Under the pieces are notes generated by a model, which had not been told where the DNA came from, searched no databases, and saw only the letters and a program-made list of their open reading frames with translations. DNA of 64,000 nt from Altererythrobacter lutimaris (lineage in GTDB: Bacteria; Pseudomonadota; Alphaproteobacteria; Sphingomonadales; Sphingomonadaceae), in contig NZ_JABWTA010000001.1 in the NCBI RefSeq assembly GCF_013371495.1, positions 930,001 to 994,000 on the forward strand, read 5' to 3'. Each line of letters opens with the position of its first letter. Within the stretch, counting starts at the first letter, position 1. The position numbers and the translations under genes are program-made. Positions 1-11,403 of this stretch are shown one piece after another.

Positions 1-352
1 AGTCACGAATGCGAGGCATAGCGATAGTCACCAGACGATCCATGAATTCGAACATGCGATCACGGCGCAGGGTTACCTTGCAACCGATTGGCATGCCTTC
101 GCGCAGCTTGAACTGTGCGATCGACTTCTTCGCCTTAGTGATGACAGGCTTCTGACCAGCGATCAGTGCCATTTCTTCAGCAGCGGTCGTGACCTTCTTC
201 TTGTCCTGGCTCGCTTCGCCCACGCCCATGTTGAGCGTGATCTTTTCAAGCTTAGGCACTTCAAGACGGTTCTTGTAACCGAACTTCTCGGTCATCGCCT
301 TGACGATCTGGTCTTCGTAGCGCTGCTTCAAACGAGGAGTGTAATCAGCCAT
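1..352 (-). CDS. rplE: 50S ribosomal protein L5, 3' end outside window
   Basis: The reading frame opens at an ATG at 350-352 and runs off the left edge, giving the first 117 or so residues of a protein usually near 180. The translation starts [17 protein letters not shown] and contains [11 protein letters not shown] and the [19 protein letters not shown] stretch typical of L5. L5 sits in the central protuberance of the 50S subunit and binds 5S rRNA. The start overlaps the end of rplX by 8 bases and a GGGGAG ribosome binding site lies inside rplX, so the two are probably translationally coupled. Partial only because of the window edge. Confidence 0.97.
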   Translation of the reverse strand, partial: MADYTPRLKQRYEDQIVKAMTEKFGYKNRLEVPKLEKITLNMGVGEASQDKKKVTTAAEEMALIAGQKPVITKAKKSIAQFKLREGMPIGCKVTLRRDRMFEFMDRLVTIAMPRIRD

Positions 353-665
353 CGATGGTCTCCCCACTCTTTACGGCAACACGAACCTTCTTGCCGTCAC
401 GCTCTTCAAAGCGGACGCGGGTCGGCTTGCCATCTTTAGGATCAGCAACGGCAACCTTGGAGATGTTCATCGGCGCCTCGATGCGGTCGATGCCACCTTG
501 CGGGTTCTGCTGGCTCGGCTTGCGGTGACGAACAGAGACGTTCACGCCTTCGACAATGATCTTGCCTTCTTTAGGCAGGACCTGACGGACAGTGCCGGTC
601 TGGCCCTTGTCCTTGCCGGACAGCACGACGACGCTGTCACCTTTCTTGATCTTAGCAGATGCCAT
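345..665 (-). CDS. rplX: 50S ribosomal protein L24
   Basis: 106 residues, normal for L24. The KOW motif is at the N-terminus ([20 protein letters not shown]), followed by the [13 protein letters not shown] segment typical of bacterial L24. L24 binds 23S rRNA and starts 50S assembly. It lies one base downstream of rplN and overlaps rplE by 8 bases, in the usual spc order L14-L24-L5. Confidence 0.98.
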   Translation of the reverse strand: MASAKIKKGDSVVVLSGKDKGQTGTVRQVLPKEGKIIVEGVNVSVRHRKPSQQNPQGGIDRIEAPMNISKVAVADPKDGKPTRVRFEERDGKKVRVAVKSGETIDG

Positions 666-666
666 C

Positions 667-1035
667 TTAGAGCACCTCCGGAGCGAGCGAGATGATCTTC
701 ATAAAGCCGCGGCCGCGCAGTTCGCGCACAACCGGGCCAAAGATACGAGTGCCGATCGGCTCTTCGCTCTTATTCACGAGGACCGCTGCGTTGCTGTCAA
801 AACGGATTACGCTGCCATCAGGACGACGAACGTCCTTCTTGGTGCGCACGATCACCGCACGGTGAACGTCACCCTTCTTCACTTTTGCACGCGGTTGGGC
901 TTCCTTAACGGAAACCACGATCACGTCCCCGACACTCGCGAAACGACGCTTGGAGCCACCCAGTACCTTAATGCACTGGACGCGCTTAGCGCCGCTATTG
1001 TCCGCGACGTCGAGATTGGATTGCATCTGGATCAT
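667..1035 (-). CDS. rplN: 50S ribosomal protein L14
   Basis: 122 residues, the standard length of L14. The start [18 protein letters not shown] and the internal [14 protein letters not shown] are family signatures. L14 lies at the subunit interface next to helix 95 of 23S rRNA. A 72-base spacer separates it from rpsQ upstream, and rplX follows after one base. The C-terminal [19 protein letters not shown] is intact. Confidence 0.98.
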   Translation of the reverse strand: MIQMQSNLDVADNSGAKRVQCIKVLGGSKRRFASVGDVIVVSVKEAQPRAKVKKGDVHRAVIVRTKKDVRRPDGSVIRFDSNAAVLVNKSEEPIGTRIFGPVVRELRGRGFMKIISLAPEVL

Positions 1036-1107
1036 TGATCCGGTTCCTTCTCTTGGCTTGCTGGGACACCCGATACCAACCGGGGCTCAGCAGTTCCTTC
1101 GTCTAAA

Positions 1108-1398
1108 TCAGTTGCCTGCGGCTTCGACGTCCAGGTCAGCTTCCACTGCCTGTGTGCCGCCCGCAACGACCCGGTCTTTCACAGCCCAGGTCTTGGTCTT
1201 CGAAATCGGCTTTGTTTCCTCGATGCGGACAACATCGCCAATTGTGTATTCATTCGCTTCATCGTGAGCGTGATACTTCTTCGAACGACGGATGATCTTC
1301 CCGTAGAGCGGGTGCTTCACCTTGCGTTCGACCAGCACAGTCACGGTCTTGTCGGTCTTGTCGGAGGTGACAGTTCCGGTCAGGATACGTTTCGGCAT
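1108..1398 (-). CDS. rpsQ: 30S ribosomal protein S17
   Basis: 96 residues. The first 80 or so match S17 ([20 protein letters not shown], then [20 protein letters not shown], then [18 protein letters not shown]). The remaining residues form a short Ala/Glu/Asp-rich tail ending [11 protein letters not shown], longer than the roughly 84-residue enterobacterial protein. S17 binds 16S rRNA early in 30S assembly. It lies 11 bases downstream of rpmC. Confidence 0.98.
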   Translation of the reverse strand: MPKRILTGTVTSDKTDKTVTVLVERKVKHPLYGKIIRRSKKYHAHDEANEYTIGDVVRIEETKPISKTKTWAVKDRVVAGGTQAVEADLDVEAAGN

Positions 1399-1409
1399 TG
1401 TCTAGCTCC

Positions 1410-1625
1410 TCAAGCTTTCGCGGCGCTTGCAGCGCGCTCGGTCTGAAGCGTCTTGATCTTAGCGATCGTGCGACGCACTTCCTTGACGCGCGCAGGTGCT
1501 TCCAACTGGTTGGTTGCAGCCTGGAAACGCAGGTTGAACGCTTCACGCTTCAGTTCAACGAGCTCAGCAGCAAGCTGATCGTCAGACTTGGCGCGCAGGT
1601 CTTCGATGACAGATTTGCCAGCCAT
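1410..1625 (-). CDS. rpmC: 50S ribosomal protein L29
   Basis: 71 residues, a normal length. It contains [20 protein letters not shown] and the helix [14 protein letters not shown] typical of L29. L29 sits at the exit of the peptide tunnel and helps dock SRP and trigger factor. Its start codon overlaps the end of rplP by one base, so translation is likely coupled. The Ala-rich C-terminus (RAASAAKA) is common in alphaproteobacteria. Confidence 0.98.
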   Translation of the reverse strand: MAGKSVIEDLRAKSDDQLAAELVELKREAFNLRFQAATNQLEAPARVKEVRRTIAKIKTLQTERAASAAKA

Positions 1626-2059
1626 TACTTGCCTCCCAAGTGCGAGGTGTCACCCAGACGGGCAACAACCTTGGTTTTGATCGGCAGCTTCATCGCAGCA
1701 CGCTCAAACGCAGATGCAGCGAGCGGGCCCGGTACACCGTCGAGTTCGAACAGTATGCGGCCTGGCTTCACACGAGCAGCCCAGTACTCGACAGAACCCT
1801 TGCCTTTACCCTGACGGACTTCAGCAGGCTTCTTCGATACCGGAACATCGGGGAATACGCGGATCCACAAACGTCCCTGACGCTTGATGTGACGCGTAAT
1901 CGCACGACGAGCCGCTTCGATCTGACGCGCAGTGATACGCTCAGGCTCAAGCGCCTTCAGACCATAAGAGCCGAAGTTCAATGACGTGCCGCCCTTGGCG
2001 TCGCCTTTGATCTTGCCCTTGAAGGCCTTGCGGAATTTGGTTTTCTTCGGTTGCAGCAT
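1625..2059 (-). CDS. rplP: 50S ribosomal protein L16
   Basis: 144 residues. It begins [19 protein letters not shown] and carries [26 protein letters not shown] and the [19 protein letters not shown] block of L16. L16 contacts the A-site tRNA and organises the peptidyl transferase region. It lies between rpsC and rpmC in the conserved order, 21 bases after rpsC, and overlaps rpmC by one base. Confidence 0.98.
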   Translation of the reverse strand: MLQPKKTKFRKAFKGKIKGDAKGGTSLNFGSYGLKALEPERITARQIEAARRAITRHIKRQGRLWIRVFPDVPVSKKPAEVRQGKGKGSVEYWAARVKPGRILFELDGVPGPLAASAFERAAMKLPIKTKVVARLGDTSHLGGK

Positions 2060-2080
2060 TTTCTCTTACCTATCCTGCAA

Positions 2081-2776
2081 TCAACGCGCCGGACGCACGC
2101 CGGAAGTCTGAGCTTCCATCATGAGACGGTCTTGCGCAGTCGGGTCGTGGGCCAGGATTTCACCTTTGAAGATCCAGCACTTGATGCCGATGATGCCATA
2201 TGCGGTCAGCGCTTCAGCTTCGGCATAGTCCACGTTCGCACGCAGCGTGTGCAGCGGGACGCGGCCTTCACGGTACCACTCAACACGCGCGATTTCAGCG
2301 CCGCCGAGACGGCCGCCGCACGTGATCTTGATGCCCTCTGCGCCAAGACGCAGAGCCGACTGAACAGCACGCTTCATAGCGCGGCGGAATGCAACACGGC
2401 GGATCAGCTGGTCAGCAATGCCCTGAGCGACAAGCTTCGCGTCGATTTCCGGCTTGCGGATCTCAACGATGTTCAGCTTCACTTCGCTGTCGGTCATGCT
2501 GGCAAGCTTAGCGCGCAGCTTTTCAATGTCTGCGCCCTTCTTGCCGATGATGACGCCTGGACGCGCAGCATAGATCGATACGCGGCAAAGCTTTGCCGGA
2601 CGCTCGATCACAACCTTCGAAATCGCTGCCTGCGGCACCGTTTCGAGGATGTACTTACGCATCTCGATGTCTTCCTTGAGCAGACGCGCATAGTCACGCC
2701 CTTCAGCGTACCAGCGGCTGTCCCAAGTGCGGTTGATCTGCAGGCGCAGACCGATCGGATTGCTCTTCTGACCCAT
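2081..2776 (-). CDS. rpsC: 30S ribosomal protein S3
   Basis: 231 residues from the ATG at 2774-2776, which gives the canonical start [21 protein letters not shown] longer in-frame start exists 75 bases upstream inside rplV but adds a non-homologous arm, so it is not used. A KH domain lies near residues 40-110 with the [11 protein letters not shown] loop, followed by the C-terminal S3 domain ([17 protein letters not shown]). S3 shapes the mRNA entry channel. One base separates it from the rplV stop. Confidence 0.98.
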   Translation of the reverse strand: MGQKSNPIGLRLQINRTWDSRWYAEGRDYARLLKEDIEMRKYILETVPQAAISKVVIERPAKLCRVSIYAARPGVIIGKKGADIEKLRAKLASMTDSEVKLNIVEIRKPEIDAKLVAQGIADQLIRRVAFRRAMKRAVQSALRLGAEGIKITCGGRLGGAEIARVEWYREGRVPLHTLRANVDYAEAEALTAYGIIGIKCWIFKGEILAHDPTAQDRLMMEAQTSGVRPAR

Positions 2777-2777
2777 C

Positions 2778-3155
2778 TTACGCCTCTTCCATTTCGCGCA
2801 CGACGATCCGCAGCCGGCTAAACGGCTTGAGGATCCGGGTGGACTTGCCACGACCGCGCGTGTGGAAACGCTTCATCGTGATCGACTTGCCAACCGATGC
2901 TTCCGCAACGACCAGACTGTCGACATCCAGATTGTGATTGTTTTCCGCGTTAGCGATTGCCGACGCGAGAACCTTGGTAGCGTCCTTAGCCATCGCCTTC
3001 TTGGAGAAGGAGAGGATGTTCAACGCTTCTTCAGCTTTCTTGCCGCGGATCAGCTCAGCAACGAGGTTCAGCTTCTGCGCCGAGCCACGGATCGTGGTAC
3101 CGACAGCCAGTGCCTCGTTATCGCCTACGCGACGGGGTGCTTTTGCCTTGCCCAT
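2778..3155 (-). CDS. rplV: 50S ribosomal protein L22
   Basis: 125 residues. It contains [27 protein letters not shown] and the C-terminal beta hairpin ([22 protein letters not shown]) that reaches into the peptide exit tunnel near the macrolide site. The N-terminus has a short Lys/Arg extension ([15 protein letters not shown]). Its start overlaps the rpsS stop codon by one base and rpsC follows after one base, so this is a tightly coupled block. Confidence 0.98.
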   Translation of the reverse strand: MGKAKAPRRVGDNEALAVGTTIRGSAQKLNLVAELIRGKKAEEALNILSFSKKAMAKDATKVLASAIANAENNHNLDVDSLVVAEASVGKSITMKRFHTRGRGKSTRILKPFSRLRIVVREMEEA

Positions 3156-3430
3156 TAGCGCTTACCCTTCTTGTCGGCAGCGTGACCCGGGAAATTGCGC
3201 GTCGGAGCGAACTCACCAAGTTTGTGACCGACCATCTCTTCCGAAACGGAGACGGGAATGAATTTCTGGCCATTGTAGACGTTGAACGTCAGGCCGACGA
3301 ATTGCGGAAGGATTGTGGAACGGCGCGACCAAGTCTTGATCGGCTTGTTGCCACCCGATTCCTGCGCGTCCTCCGCCTTCTTGAGAAGGCTGAGTTCGAC
3401 AAACGGACCTTTCCAAACGGAACGTGCCAT
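3155..3430 (-). CDS. rpsS: 30S ribosomal protein S19
   Basis: 91 residues. It begins [20 protein letters not shown], then has [24 protein letters not shown] and the C-terminal [16 protein letters not shown], all S19 hallmarks. S19 forms the S13-S19 cluster in the 30S head near the A site. It lies 6 bases downstream of rplB and overlaps rplV by one base. Confidence 0.98.
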   Translation of the reverse strand: MARSVWKGPFVELSLLKKAEDAQESGGNKPIKTWSRRSTILPQFVGLTFNVYNGQKFIPVSVSEEMVGHKLGEFAPTRNFPGHAADKKGKR

Positions 3431-3436
3431 GTCGGA

Positions 3437-4273
3437 TTACCTCTTCTTCTTGGCGTGGCGCGAACGGATGATCATCTTATCCGTCTGCTTGTTCTTACGA
3501 GTGCGAGCACCCTTGGTCGGCTTACCCCATGGCGTCACTGGGTGACGACCACCGGAGGTACGGCCTTCACCACCACCGTGTGGGTGATCGACCGGGTTCT
3601 TTGCCACACCGCGAGTGAGGGGCTTGCGGCCCTTCCAGCGTGTGCGACCAGCCTTCGCAAAGTTCTGGTTCTGGTTGTCTGGGTTTGAAACCGCGCCAAC
3701 CGTACCCATGCAATCTGCACGCAGGTAACGCTGCTCACCGCTGTTCAAGCGAACGATGACCATGCCACGGTCACGACCGACGATCTGGACATATGCACCA
3801 GCAGAGCGAGCGATCTGACCGCCCTTGCCTGGCTTCATCTCCACATTGTGGCAGATGGTGCCAACCGGCATCTGGCCGAGCAGCATGGCATTGCCAGGCT
3901 TCGTGTCGACCTTTTCGCCTGCAACAACAGTGTCGCCGACTGCCAAACGCTGCGGGCAAATGATGTATGCAAGCTCGCCATCTTCGTACTTCAGCAGCGC
4001 GATAAAAGCGGTACGGTTCGGGTCATATTCGATCCGCTCGACGGTTGCAGGAACATCCCACTTCCGGCGCTTGAAATCGATGTAGCGGTACTTTTGCTTG
4101 TGTCCGCCGCCAATGCCACGCGATGTGACATGACCCTTGTTGTTACGTCCGCCCGTCTTGCGCTTGCCTTCCGTGAGCGACTTGACCGGCTTGCCCTTCC
4201 AGAGGCCGGTCTTGTCGACGAGGATGAGGCCGCGGCGTGCGGGGCTCGTCGGGTTATAGTTCTTGAGTGCCAT
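3437..4273 (-). CDS. rplB: 50S ribosomal protein L2
   Basis: 278 residues. The start [15 protein letters not shown] and the C-terminal [13 protein letters not shown] motif, containing the conserved histidine near the peptidyl transferase centre, identify L2. A Lys-rich tail ([20 protein letters not shown]) ends the protein. L2 bridges the subunits. It lies 8 bases downstream of rplW in the normal S10 order. Confidence 0.98.
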   Translation of the reverse strand: MALKNYNPTSPARRGLILVDKTGLWKGKPVKSLTEGKRKTGGRNNKGHVTSRGIGGGHKQKYRYIDFKRRKWDVPATVERIEYDPNRTAFIALLKYEDGELAYIICPQRLAVGDTVVAGEKVDTKPGNAMLLGQMPVGTICHNVEMKPGKGGQIARSAGAYVQIVGRDRGMVIVRLNSGEQRYLRADCMGTVGAVSNPDNQNQNFAKAGRTRWKGRKPLTRGVAKNPVDHPHGGGEGRTSGGRHPVTPWGKPTKGARTRKNKQTDKMIIRSRHAKKKR

Positions 4274-4281
4274 GATCCGCC

Positions 4282-4590
4282 TCAGATACCGCTAGTGACA
4301 TCGATCGAGTCACCTTCTGCAAGGGTAACGATCGCTTTTTTCATGTCGTTGCGCTTGTAAGGCTTGCCCTTCCAGCGCTTGGTCTTGCCCTTGGTCACGA
4401 TGGTGTTCACACCAGCAACCTTCACATCGAACAAAGCCTCGACTGCTTCTTTGATCTGCGGCTTGGTCGCATCATTGGCCACTTTGAAGACAACCGCGTT
4501 GTTCTCAGACAACAAGGTCGACTTCTCAGTGATGTGCGGCGCAAGCACAACGTCGTAGTGACGCGCGTCGATTTCTTTCGCTTTAGCCAT
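4282..4590 (-). CDS. rplW: 50S ribosomal protein L23
   Basis: 102 residues from the ATG at 4588-4590 ([20 protein letters not shown]). A longer in-frame start lies inside rplD and gives a non-homologous Ser/Arg-rich arm, so the short start is used. [12 protein letters not shown] and [19 protein letters not shown] match L23. L23 docks SRP and trigger factor at the tunnel exit. The gene overlaps rplD by 8 bases, as expected for coupled translation. Confidence 0.97.
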   Translation of the reverse strand: MAKAKEIDARHYDVVLAPHITEKSTLLSENNAVVFKVANDATKPQIKEAVEALFDVKVAGVNTIVTKGKTKRWKGKPYKRNDMKKAIVTLAEGDSIDVTSGI

Positions 4591-5206
4591 TGAAGCGCGC
4601 CTCCAGCTTAGCGACAGCGTCCTTTGTAAGGACCAGCGTGTCGTGGTTGAGAATGTCGTAGACGTTCGCGCCGGCAGCCGGGAGGACGTTGACACCCTTG
4701 AGGTTGCCAGCGGCCTTCTTGAAACCGTCATTCACGGCCTCACCGTCAATCACCAGAACCTTGCCGGCAAAGCCAGCTTTGTCGAAGTGACCTTTGAGCG
4801 CTTTCGTCTTGGCGTCTTTGAGCTCGAGGCTATCGACAACAACGAGGCCGTCTTTCGCCTTGCTCGACAGAGCCATCTTCAAACCCAGTGCGCGAACTTT
4901 CTTGTTCAGCGACTGGTTGAAGTCACGCTTGCGAGCACCGTGAGCCTTACCGCCGCCGATAAAGATAGGCGCACCGCGATCGCCGTGACGAGCGCCGCCT
5001 GAACCCTTTTGACGACCGAACTTCTTGCCGGTGCGAGCTACGTCAGAACGCTCACGCGTTGGACGAGCTGTGGCACGACGGTTCTCAAGCTGCCAGGTAA
5101 CAACACGGTGCAGAATGTCTGCCCGTGGCTCAACGCCGAACACGTCCTTGTTGAGCTCAATGTCGCCGGACGCCTTGCCGTCGATTTTCTGGACCTTCAC
5201 CTTCAT
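4583..5206 (-). CDS. rplD: 50S ribosomal protein L4
   Basis: 207 residues from the ATG at 5204-5206 ([18 protein letters not shown]). The tunnel loop is present as [21 protein letters not shown], followed by the L4 globular fold and a C-terminal [21 protein letters not shown]4 constricts the exit tunnel and in enterobacteria also represses its own operon through a leader. No leader of that type was recognised here. An in-frame upstream start inside rplC was rejected. The gap to rplC is 4 bases. Confidence 0.97.
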   Translation of the reverse strand: MKVKVQKIDGKASGDIELNKDVFGVEPRADILHRVVTWQLENRRATARPTRERSDVARTGKKFGRQKGSGGARHGDRGAPIFIGGGKAHGARKRDFNQSLNKKVRALGLKMALSSKAKDGLVVVDSLELKDAKTKALKGHFDKAGFAGKVLVIDGEAVNDGFKKAAGNLKGVNVLPAAGANVYDILNHDTLVLTKDAVAKLEARFNG

Positions 5207-5210
5207 CGGA

Positions 5211-6068
5211 TCAGCCCTCCTTGTTTTCTTCGCTTGCAGGCGCATCACCCTCAGGTGCGGCAACTTCTGCAGGCGTTTCAGCGGGTACTTCTGCCGGAGC
5301 AGCTTCAACAGCCGCTTCTTCTACAGGAGCATCTGCTGCTGCGGTTTCTTCAGCTGCCGGAGCCTCGTCAGCTTCCGGCTTCGGAGCATTGAGGTCGAGT
5401 ACGGCTGCGGGAAACGGGAGTTCTTCGGCAGCAGCAAGCTTCACAGCGTCGCGGACGAGGAGCCAGCCATTCTTCGAACCAGGGACAGAACCCTTGATGA
5501 AGAGCAAGCCGCGATCCGCGTCCGTGCGAACCACTTCGAGGTTCTGCTGCGTACGCTGACGGTCACCCATGTGACCGGCCATCTTCTTGCCCTTGAAAAC
5601 GCGGCCCGGATCCTGACGGTTACCCGTCGAACCGTGCGAACGGTGGCTGATGGAAACACCGTGCGTTGCACGAAGACCACCGAAGCCCCAACGCTTCATA
5701 GCACCAGCAAAACCCTTACCCTGGGTGTGACCGGTAATGTCGACCTTCTGACCTGCCAGGAAGTGGTCTGCGCTGATGGTCGAGCCGACAGGGACAAGAC
5801 CCTCTTCGCTCTCGACGCGGAATTCCGCGACCTTCTTCTTGAGACCAACATTGGCCTTCGCGAAGGCTTCGCGCTGCGGCTTGTTGACATTCTTTTGCTT
5901 GGCCTCGCCCGCACCGAGCTGAACAGCATAGTAGCCATCCCGGTCGCCTGTGCGGTGCGATACGACCTGGCACCCGTCCAGCGAAAGCACGGTCACGGGA
6001 ACGTGCCGTCCATCCTCCTGAAACAGGCGGGTCATCCCGACTTTTCTAGCGATAACGCCTGTGCGCAT
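5211..6068 (-). CDS. rplC: 50S ribosomal protein L3 with long acidic tail
   Basis: 285 residues from the ATG at 6066-6068 ([20 protein letters not shown]). A longer frame upstream lies in the structured spacer and was rejected. The L3 core is complete ([21 protein letters not shown]-like [28 protein letters not shown]). After about residue 228 comes a tail of nearly 60 residues made mostly of Ala, Glu, Pro and Asp, absent from the roughly 209-residue enterobacterial protein. Such tails are seen in Sphingomonadales. Its function is unknown. The gene lies 252 bases after rpsJ, an unusually wide gap for this operon. Confidence 0.97.
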   Translation of the reverse strand: MRTGVIARKVGMTRLFQEDGRHVPVTVLSLDGCQVVSHRTGDRDGYYAVQLGAGEAKQKNVNKPQREAFAKANVGLKKKVAEFRVESEEGLVPVGSTISADHFLAGQKVDITGHTQGKGFAGAMKRWGFGGLRATHGVSISHRSHGSTGNRQDPGRVFKGKKMAGHMGDRQRTQQNLEVVRTDADRGLLFIKGSVPGSKNGWLLVRDAVKLAAAEELPFPAAVLDLNAPKPEADEAPAAEETAAADAPVEEAAVEAAPAEVPAETPAEVAAPEGDAPASEENKEG

Positions 6069-6133
6069 CGTCTGAACTCCTAAACAGAGGCACACGAGGC
6101 CCATCCCCGCGTGCTTGCCAGCCCAATTTTTAT

Positions 6134-6286
6134 GAGTCGCCCCGTCCGGGCTGAATGTCCGCACAGCCACATGGCTGATTGAACGAGACGGGGGACTCAG
6201 CCCGAGCATGCTCGGCGGTATCCCAATGTCTTGCCGATCCTGCTGGACCAGCGGGGCCGTTGGAGCCCCGTATGTCTCAAGACATT
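6134..6286 (-). promoter_or_regulatory. Structured rpsJ-rplC intercistronic spacer
   Basis: The 252-base spacer between rpsJ and rplC holds several nested inverted repeats. A 12-pair stem with one bulged base joins 6134-6146 to 6187-6198 and encloses a small AGCC/GGCT hairpin. A perfect 14-base palindrome lies at 6202-6215. Perfect 9-base arms AATGTCTTG (6225-6233) and CAAGACATT (6278-6286) enclose a CGGGGC/GCCCCG hairpin (6252-6257, 6265-6270). This looks like a folded RNA in the transcript. Whether it regulates, terminates or only protects the message cannot be told from sequence. Confidence 0.55.
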
Positions 6287-6320
6287 TTAGGTCCGCTTGA
6301 AGGACCGAGCTCAATCCAGC

Positions 6321-6632
6321 TTAAGCCAGTTTGATCTCAACGTTCACGCCAGCAGCCAAGTCGAGCTTCATGAGCGCGTCAACGGTCTGAGCGTTGGGCT
6401 GCACAATGTCGAGCAACCGTTTGTAGGTGCGCACCTCGAACTGCTCGCGCGACTTTTTGTCGATGTGCGGGCCGCGGTTCACGGTGAACTTCTCGATACG
6501 CGTCGGCATGGGAATGGGGCCGCGAATAAGCGCGCCAGTACGGCGAGCTGTTTCTGCGATTTCGCCAGTTGCCTGGTCGAGAACGCGGTGGTCAAACGCC
6601 TTAAGGCGAATACGAATATTCTGAGCTTCCAT
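6321..6632 (-). CDS. rpsJ: 30S ribosomal protein S10
   Basis: 103 residues, the standard length. It begins [20 protein letters not shown] and contains [30 protein letters not shown], the most conserved part of S10. S10 belongs to the 30S head and, bound to NusB, takes part in transcription antitermination. It is the first gene of the S10 block. A good sigma-70-like promoter lies about 140 bases upstream of its start. Confidence 0.98.
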   Translation of the reverse strand: MEAQNIRIRLKAFDHRVLDQATGEIAETARRTGALIRGPIPMPTRIEKFTVNRGPHIDKKSREQFEVRTYKRLLDIVQPNAQTVDALMKLDLAAGVNVEIKLA

Positions 6633-6773
6633 TACCTACACCGATGCGAAAGAGCCAAAGAGCTGTTTCCAACTCTCAAAAACAAAAGGCCTGCCCCGCT
6701 TCGGTATCCCTTCCGCGGGCGGCCCCATCAAATTTCGTTACAGTTGAGACGAATCCCCACTGAAGTTGGCGCG

Positions 6774-6802
6774 CATATATCTAGAGTGTTGGAGTCTGAC
6801 AA
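6774..6802 (-). promoter_or_regulatory. Probable sigma-70 promoter for the S10 block
   Basis: Read on the minus strand, TTGTCA (6797-6802) and TATATG (6774-6779) are separated by exactly 17 bases, close to the consensus -35 and -10. The site lies between the tuf terminator-like hairpin and rpsJ, and points towards rpsJ. Position and spacing support a promoter that starts the S10 operon separately from the str operon. Confidence 0.55.
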
Positions 6803-6881
6803 CCCCAAAACCCGAGGAAATTTGCGCCAATTGCGTGAAGCACCATCTGCTCACAAAGCAGGAATGTTCCTCACATAAACT

Positions 6882-6912
6882 GGGGGCCGGCACTCATTAA
6901 GAACCGGCCCCC
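6882..6912 (-). terminator. Terminator-like hairpin after tuf
   Basis: Perfect 9-base arms GGGGGCCGG (6882-6890) and CCGGCCCCC (6904-6912) enclose a 13-base loop, 33 bases beyond the tuf stop. Read on the minus strand the stem is followed by AGTTTATG, a weak U-rich run. It probably ends str operon transcription at least partly. Confidence 0.6.
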
Positions 6913-6944
6913 GAATTTGTCGCGCTCCTTAGCGGAGCAACAGT

Positions 6945-8120
6945 TTACTTGGTGATCTTGGCAACAACGCCTGAACCAACCGTACGACCACCTTCGCGGA
7001 TAGCGAAACGCAGACCTTCGTCCATAGCGATCGGCGCGATCAGCTTGACGTTGATGGTCACGTTGTCGCCCGGCATAACCATTTCCGTGCCCTCTGGGAG
7101 GATCACTTCACCGGTTACGTCAGTCGTACGGAAGTAGAACTGCGGACGGTAGTTCGCGAAGAACGGCGTGTGACGGCCACCTTCATCCTTCGACAGAACG
7201 TAAACTTCTGCAGAGAACTCGGTGTGCGGAGTAACAGAACCCGGCTTTGCGAGAACCTGACCACGCTCAACTTCTTCACGGCCAACACCGCGGATCAGCG
7301 CACCGATGTTGTCGCCAGCTTCACCGCGGTCGAGCAGCTTACGGAACATTTCAACGCCGGTAACAGTCGTCTTCGTGGTGTCCTTGATACCAACGATCTC
7401 AACTTCGTCGCCGACGTTCACGACGCCGGTTTCAACACGGCCGGTAACAACCGTACCACGACCAGAGATCGAGAACACGTCTTCGATCGGCATCAGGAAT
7501 GCCTGATCGACCGGACGCTCTGGCTGCGGGATGTGCTCGTCAACAGCAGCCATCAGTTCCTTGATCGAGTTTTCGCCGATTTCGGGATCGCGGCCTTCCA
7601 GTGCAGCAAGAGCAGAACCCTTGACGATTGGAATGTTGTCGCCATCGAAGTCGTAGCTTGAAAGCAGTTCACGAACTTCCAGTTCAACGAGCTCGAGGAT
7701 TTCCTCGTCGTCAACCTGGTCGACCTTGTTCATGTAAACAACCAGAGCCGGAACACCGACCTGACGCGCGAGCAGGATGTGCTCGCGTGTTTGTGGCATT
7801 GGGCCGTCAGCTGCGTTCACAACCAGGATAGCGCCGTCCATCTGCGCAGCACCGGTGATCATGTTCTTAACATAGTCAGCGTGACCTGGGCAGTCGACGT
7901 GCGCGTAGTGGCGTGCGTCTGTTTCATACTCAACGTGAGCGGTCGAGATAGTGATACCACGCTCGCGCTCTTCAGGAGCTTTGTCGATGTCAGCGAAGTC
8001 AACGCCTGCACCCATCACTTTGGTGATAGCTGCTGTCAGCGTCGTCTTACCGTGGTCAACGTGACCGATGGTGCCGATGTTACAGTGCGGCTTGTTCCGC
8101 TCAAATTTTTCCTTAGCCAT
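6945..8120 (-). CDS. tuf: Translation elongation factor Tu
   Basis: 391 residues, slightly shorter than the 394 of Escherichia coli. G motifs are intact: GHVDHGKT at residues 19-26, [12 protein letters not shown] near 80, and NKVD near 135. The C-terminal beta-barrel domain ends [13 protein letters not shown]-Tu brings aminoacyl-tRNA to the A site as a GTP complex. It follows fusA after 91 bases, as last gene of the str operon, with a strong hairpin beyond its stop. Confidence 0.99.
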   Translation of the reverse strand: MAKEKFERNKPHCNIGTIGHVDHGKTTLTAAITKVMGAGVDFADIDKAPEERERGITISTAHVEYETDARHYAHVDCPGHADYVKNMITGAAQMDGAILVVNAADGPMPQTREHILLARQVGVPALVVYMNKVDQVDDEEILELVELEVRELLSSYDFDGDNIPIVKGSALAALEGRDPEIGENSIKELMAAVDEHIPQPERPVDQAFLMPIEDVFSISGRGTVVTGRVETGVVNVGDEVEIVGIKDTTKTTVTGVEMFRKLLDRGEAGDNIGALIRGVGREEVERGQVLAKPGSVTPHTEFSAEVYVLSKDEGGRHTPFFANYRPQFYFRTTDVTGEVILPEGTEMVMPGDNVTINVKLIAPIAMDEGLRFAIREGGRTVGSGVVAKITK

Positions 8121-8211
8121 TTCTCAAATAACCTCTGAGTTGAAATTAAATCCCTGCGGGAGAGGACGGCACCCGCTGAATCAGGCGCCGCCCCTAAACG
8201 GTGTCGCTTGC

Positions 8212-10344
<2,133 letters not shown>

Positions 10345-10402
10345 GATAATTCTCCGTAAGGGCCATAAGCCCTTGTTTTAATTGCGTTAAAAGCCCAGCG
10401 CC

Positions 10403-10873
10403 TTACCAGCGATAGTGCGAGAAGGCGCGGTTGGCGTCAGCCATGCGGTGCGTGTCTTCGCGCTTCTTGACAGCATTGCCGCGATTGTTCGCAGCATCCA
10501 TCAGCTCGCCCGACAAACGCGCCGACATGGTTGTTTCCGGACGGCCGCGCGCAGCTGAAATCATCCAGCGGATCGCCAGTGCCTGAGCACGCTCGGGACG
10601 AACCTCGACCGGCACCTGGTACGTCGCACCACCCACACGGCGGCTGCGCACTTCGACCTGCGGCTTCACATTGTTCAGCGCTTCGTGGAACAGCTGCACC
10701 GGATCGGTCTTCGCCTTGGCTTCAACCGTATCGAGCGCAGAGTACACGATACCTTCTGCAACCGACTTCTTCCCGTCGAGCATGAGGTTGTTCATGAACT
10801 TCGACAGCACCTGATCACCAAACTTGGGATCGGGCAGGATAACCCGCTTTTCGGGTCTACGACGACGTGACAT
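10403..10873 (-). CDS. rpsG: 30S ribosomal protein S7
   Basis: 156 residues. It begins [21 protein letters not shown] and contains the S7 signature [20 protein letters not shown], then [27 protein letters not shown], ending [10 protein letters not shown]7 starts assembly of the 30S head and in E. coli represses the str operon by binding the rpsL-rpsG spacer. The corresponding spacer here holds a 25-pair hairpin, which may matter for its control. Confidence 0.98.
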   Translation of the reverse strand: MSRRRRPEKRVILPDPKFGDQVLSKFMNNLMLDGKKSVAEGIVYSALDTVEAKAKTDPVQLFHEALNNVKPQVEVRSRRVGGATYQVPVEVRPERAQALAIRWMISAARGRPETTMSARLSGELMDAANNRGNAVKKREDTHRMADANRAFSHYRW

Positions 10874-10928
10874 AATTCTTAACTCCTTTGGAGTGGCCGC
10901 TCACATCCGTGAGCGTCCCAGCGGCGCC

Positions 10929-10993
10929 GGCCCTCTCCCCCGCCCTTCCACCCGGAAATTATCCCTATGGGTAGAAGGACGGGGGAGAAGGCC
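10929..10993 (-). promoter_or_regulatory. Long hairpin in the rpsL-rpsG spacer
   Basis: Arms of 25 bases (10929-10953 and 10969-10993) flank a 15-base loop. On the plus strand three positions are C/A mismatches. On the transcribed minus strand the same three become G-U wobbles, so the mRNA forms an uninterrupted 25-pair stem. The hairpin lies in the spacer where E. coli S7 binds its own message, but the sequence itself is not the E. coli site. Candidate for translational feedback, RNase III cleavage or message stabilisation. Confidence 0.6.
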
Positions 10994-11007
10994 GCACCGC
11001 GCCTCAC

Positions 11008-11379
11008 TTACTTCGGCCGCTTGGCCCCGTACTTCGAACGCGACTGCTTGCGGTCCTTGACCCCTTGCGTGTCGAGCACGCCGCGCAGCACGTGGTAACG
11101 CACGCCGGGAAGGTCGCGCACACGCCCGCCGCGGATCAGCACAACAGAGTGCTCCTGCAAATTGTGGCCTTCGCCCGGGATGTAGGAGATCACTTCGCGC
11201 TGGTTGGTCAGGCGGACCTTGGCCACTTTACGCAGAGCAGAGTTCGGCTTCTTCGGCGTCGTCGTATAGACACGCGTGCAGACACCGCGCTTCTGCGGGT
11301 TCTGCTCCATCGCAGGGACCTTTGACTTGGCCTTCTGCGGAACGCGGCCCTTGCGGACCAGCTGGTTGATCGTTGGCAT
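11008..11379 (-). CDS. rpsL: 30S ribosomal protein S12, Arg at position 88
   Basis: 123 residues from the ATG giving [16 protein letters not shown] longer in-frame start adds 19 unrelated residues and was rejected. The loop [12 protein letters not shown] keeps lysine 43. The second functional loop reads [13 protein letters not shown], with arginine where E. coli has lysine 88. S12 monitors decoding in the A site. It is the first gene of the str operon here. The leader upstream carries paired direct repeats around a perfect hairpin. Confidence 0.98.
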   Translation of the reverse strand: MPTINQLVRKGRVPQKAKSKVPAMEQNPQKRGVCTRVYTTTPKKPNSALRKVAKVRLTNQREVISYIPGEGHNLQEHSVVLIRGGRVRDLPGVRYHVLRGVLDTQGVKDRKQSRSKYGAKRPK

Positions 11380-11403
11380 TAGATACCCTTTAGTTTTTAT
11401 GCT

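Noticed and set aside
2051..2821. Plus-strand open frame opposite rpsC and rplV
   Set aside because: Exact shadow of two ribosomal protein genes; no ribosome binding site or homology.
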